7,004 bases of DNA. Origin: Chloroflexota bacterium (GTDB taxonomy: Bacteria; Chloroflexota; Dehalococcoidia; UBA2979). The stretch spans positions 1 through 7,004 of the forward strand of contig VGPB01000104.1 of NCBI GenBank assembly GCA_016875695.1, written 5' to 3'. The position numbers and the translations under genes were made by a program. How positions within the stretch are numbered: position 1 is the stretch's first letter; each line of letters starts with the position of its first letter. Below are positions 6,273-7,004 of this stretch, in pieces. Below the pieces are notes generated by a model, which was not told the DNA's origin, ran no database searches, and worked only from the letters and a program-made list of their open reading frames with translations.

Positions 6273-6718
6273 CCGGGCGCCTGCGCGCTGCCCTGGCGTT
6301 CCCGGCGTGCGCGCTCGCGCTCGAAGCGCTCAGTGATGTCGCGCGCGCCGGCGGCGACGCCGGCGACCTGGCCGCTCGCGTCGCGCAGCAGCGCGAAGGT
6401 GAGCTCGACGTAGATCGTGCGGCCGTCGGCGTGCTCGGAGCGCGTAGGCAGCGCGCGCGCCGCGTACTTCAGCTCGCCGGTCGCGAGCGCGCGATCGAAG
6501 CCGGCCCAGTGCTGCTCGCGGAAGCGCTCCGGCACGATGAGGTCGAGGTTTGCGTCGAGTGCCGCTTCGGCGCTGTGGCCGAAGCCGCGCGTGGCGGCGG
6601 CGTTCCAGAGCCGGATCACGCCCTCGCGGTCCACGAGGATGAGCGCGTCCGGCGCGCCCTCCAGAGCCTCGACGTACGCCAGCGCCGAGGTGCCGACCGC
6701 GAGCTCAGCCTCGGGTAT
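6269..6718 (-). CDS. Small single-PAS-domain protein with a non-canonical ATA start
   Basis: A 149-residue protein made almost entirely of one PAS domain. It reads ALEGAPDALILVDREGVIRLWNAAATRGFGHS (18-49), DLIVPERFREQHWAGF (59-74), a beta-sheet core with DGRTIYVELTFALLRDASG, and the PAC-like end GVAAGARDITERFERER (about 124-140). There is no kinase, cyclase or DNA-binding domain, so it is probably a stand-alone sensor or adaptor; the ligand is unknown. The frame opens after TGA at 6733-6731 and has no ATG, GTG or TTG until GTG 6634, which would remove the first PAS strand. AAGGGAG lies 6 nt before ATA 6718, in a context nearly identical to the DinB-like gene's start, so ATA (or an ATG misread as ATA) is the best start. 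CTG 6682 is an alternative. It follows the esterase gene by 49 nt, probably in one operon. Its stop TAG overlaps the convergent CoA-transferase stop. The PAS call is firm; the exact start is uncertain. Confidence 0.82.
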   Translation of the reverse strand: MPEAELAVGTSALAYVEALEGAPDALILVDREGVIRLWNAAATRGFGHSAEAALDANLDLIVPERFREQHWAGFDRALATGELKYAARALPTRSEHADGRTIYVELTFALLRDASGQVAGVAAGARDITERFERERARRERQGSAQAPG

Positions 6719-6731
6719 CGAGCGCTCCCTT
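6719..6731 (-). promoter_or_regulatory. Ribosome binding site that decides the PAS gene start
   Basis: On the minus strand AAGGGAG (6731-6725) is followed by the 6-nt spacer CGCTCG and then ATA. The DinB-like gene has AGGGAG, the spacer CGCCCG and then ATG at 2168. Across AGGGAG plus spacer, 11 of 12 bases agree. The match supports initiation at 6718 despite the unusual codon. An ATG at 6734 in another frame opens only a nine-codon reading frame ending at 6705. Confidence 0.6.
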
Positions 6732-6767
6732 CATCGCGCGCTGCATACAGCGTACCGGCCGCGGCAC

Positions 6768-7004
6768 TCAGGGTAGCCGCCGAGGCTCGAAGAACACCCA
6801 CAACAGCTCGTTTGCGCTTATCAACTGCGTGGTCTCGGCGGCGGAGCCTCCGGCCTGGGCCGCGCCGGACCAGGTGTGCCCGTCGCCGGCGATCGCGTAG
6901 AACTCGACGGCCGCACCGGCGGCGCACCCCGCGAAGCGCGTCACCGCGACCGGCCCCGCGACGGGTTGCGTCGGCGCGTCGGCGGCGCACGCGTTGTGCG
7001 CGGC
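6768..7004 (-). CDS. C-terminal part of a PHB-depolymerase/LpqC-like esterase, 5' end outside window
   Basis: The last 78 residues of an alpha/beta-hydrolase of the extracellular PHB depolymerase / LpqC / feruloyl-esterase-like (CE1-type) group are visible. The segment reads NAC, then TRFAGC (23-27), AAVEFYAIAGDGHTWSGA (31-48), and ISANELLWVFFEP near the end. In this family GHTW carries the catalytic His (His43 of the fragment), the two Cys (6 and 27) match a conserved pair likely to form a disulfide, and the final T-x-x-(I/L)-x-(A/S)-x-E-x-(I/L)-W-x-F-F block is the usual C-terminus. The Ser nucleophile, the Asp and any signal peptide would lie beyond the right edge. Members are usually secreted and hydrolyse esters, polyhydroxyalkanoates or feruloylated sugars; the substrate is unknown. 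It ends in TGA, 49 nt before the PAS gene, suggesting co-transcription. The assignment rests on a short but characteristic tail. Confidence 0.75.
   Translation of the reverse strand, partial: AAHNACAADAPTQPVAGPVAVTRFAGCAAGAAVEFYAIAGDGHTWSGAAQAGGSAAETTQLISANELLWVFFEPRRLP

Noticed and set aside
6616..6990. A 124-codon minus-strand frame at the right edge
   Set aside because: It is Arg-rich and out of frame with both the esterase tail (GHTW motif) and the PAS domain it overlaps.

Overview
The window is about 70% GC, with GC-rich third codon positions and clear Shine-Dalgarno sites. It reads as a chromosomal segment of a high-GC, metabolically versatile bacterium of proteobacterial, Binatota-like or similar soil/sediment type. 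That placement is inferred from composition and gene families only. There are no rRNA or tRNA genes, CRISPR arrays, insertion sequences or phage genes. Four of the seven visible authentic stops are TAG and three are TGA, so the standard bacterial code with TAG as a real stop is likely.

Layout. Bases 1-2168 form a leftward block. In transcription order it holds a DinB-like small protein (2168-1722), an acyl-CoA dehydrogenase/flavin monooxygenase family gene (1669-491) interrupted by a single in-frame amber codon, and a 7Fe ferredoxin (308-1, running off the window). A 127 bp divergent spacer (2169-2295) separates it from a rightward block: an MFS permease (2296-3654) and two tightly coupled CaiB/BaiF family III CoA-transferase genes (3763-4968 and 4968-6272, joined by TGATG). 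A second leftward block enters from the right edge: the C-terminal end of a PHB-depolymerase/LpqC-like esterase (7004-6768), then a small single-PAS protein (6718-6269). The PAS gene and the second CoA-transferase are convergent, and their stop codons overlap in one CTAG.

How the genes may work together. The permease plus paired CoA-transferases look like an uptake-and-activation cassette: import of an organic acid, then transfer of CoA from a donor such as succinyl-CoA. The first CoA-transferase lacks the expected catalytic aspartate, while the second keeps it (Asp195), which suggests a heteromeric enzyme with one catalytic and one non-catalytic chain. The substrate cannot be read from the sequence. 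The acyl-CoA dehydrogenase-like flavoprotein would fit catabolism of the same kind of compound but is on the opposite strand and broken by a stop.

Two single-base anomalies stand out: the amber codon in the flavoprotein, and an apparent ATA start in the PAS gene, which sits behind a ribosome binding site almost identical to that of the DinB gene. Nothing here is convincingly a wholly new system. The strongest leads are the asymmetric CoA-transferase pair and these two anomalies.
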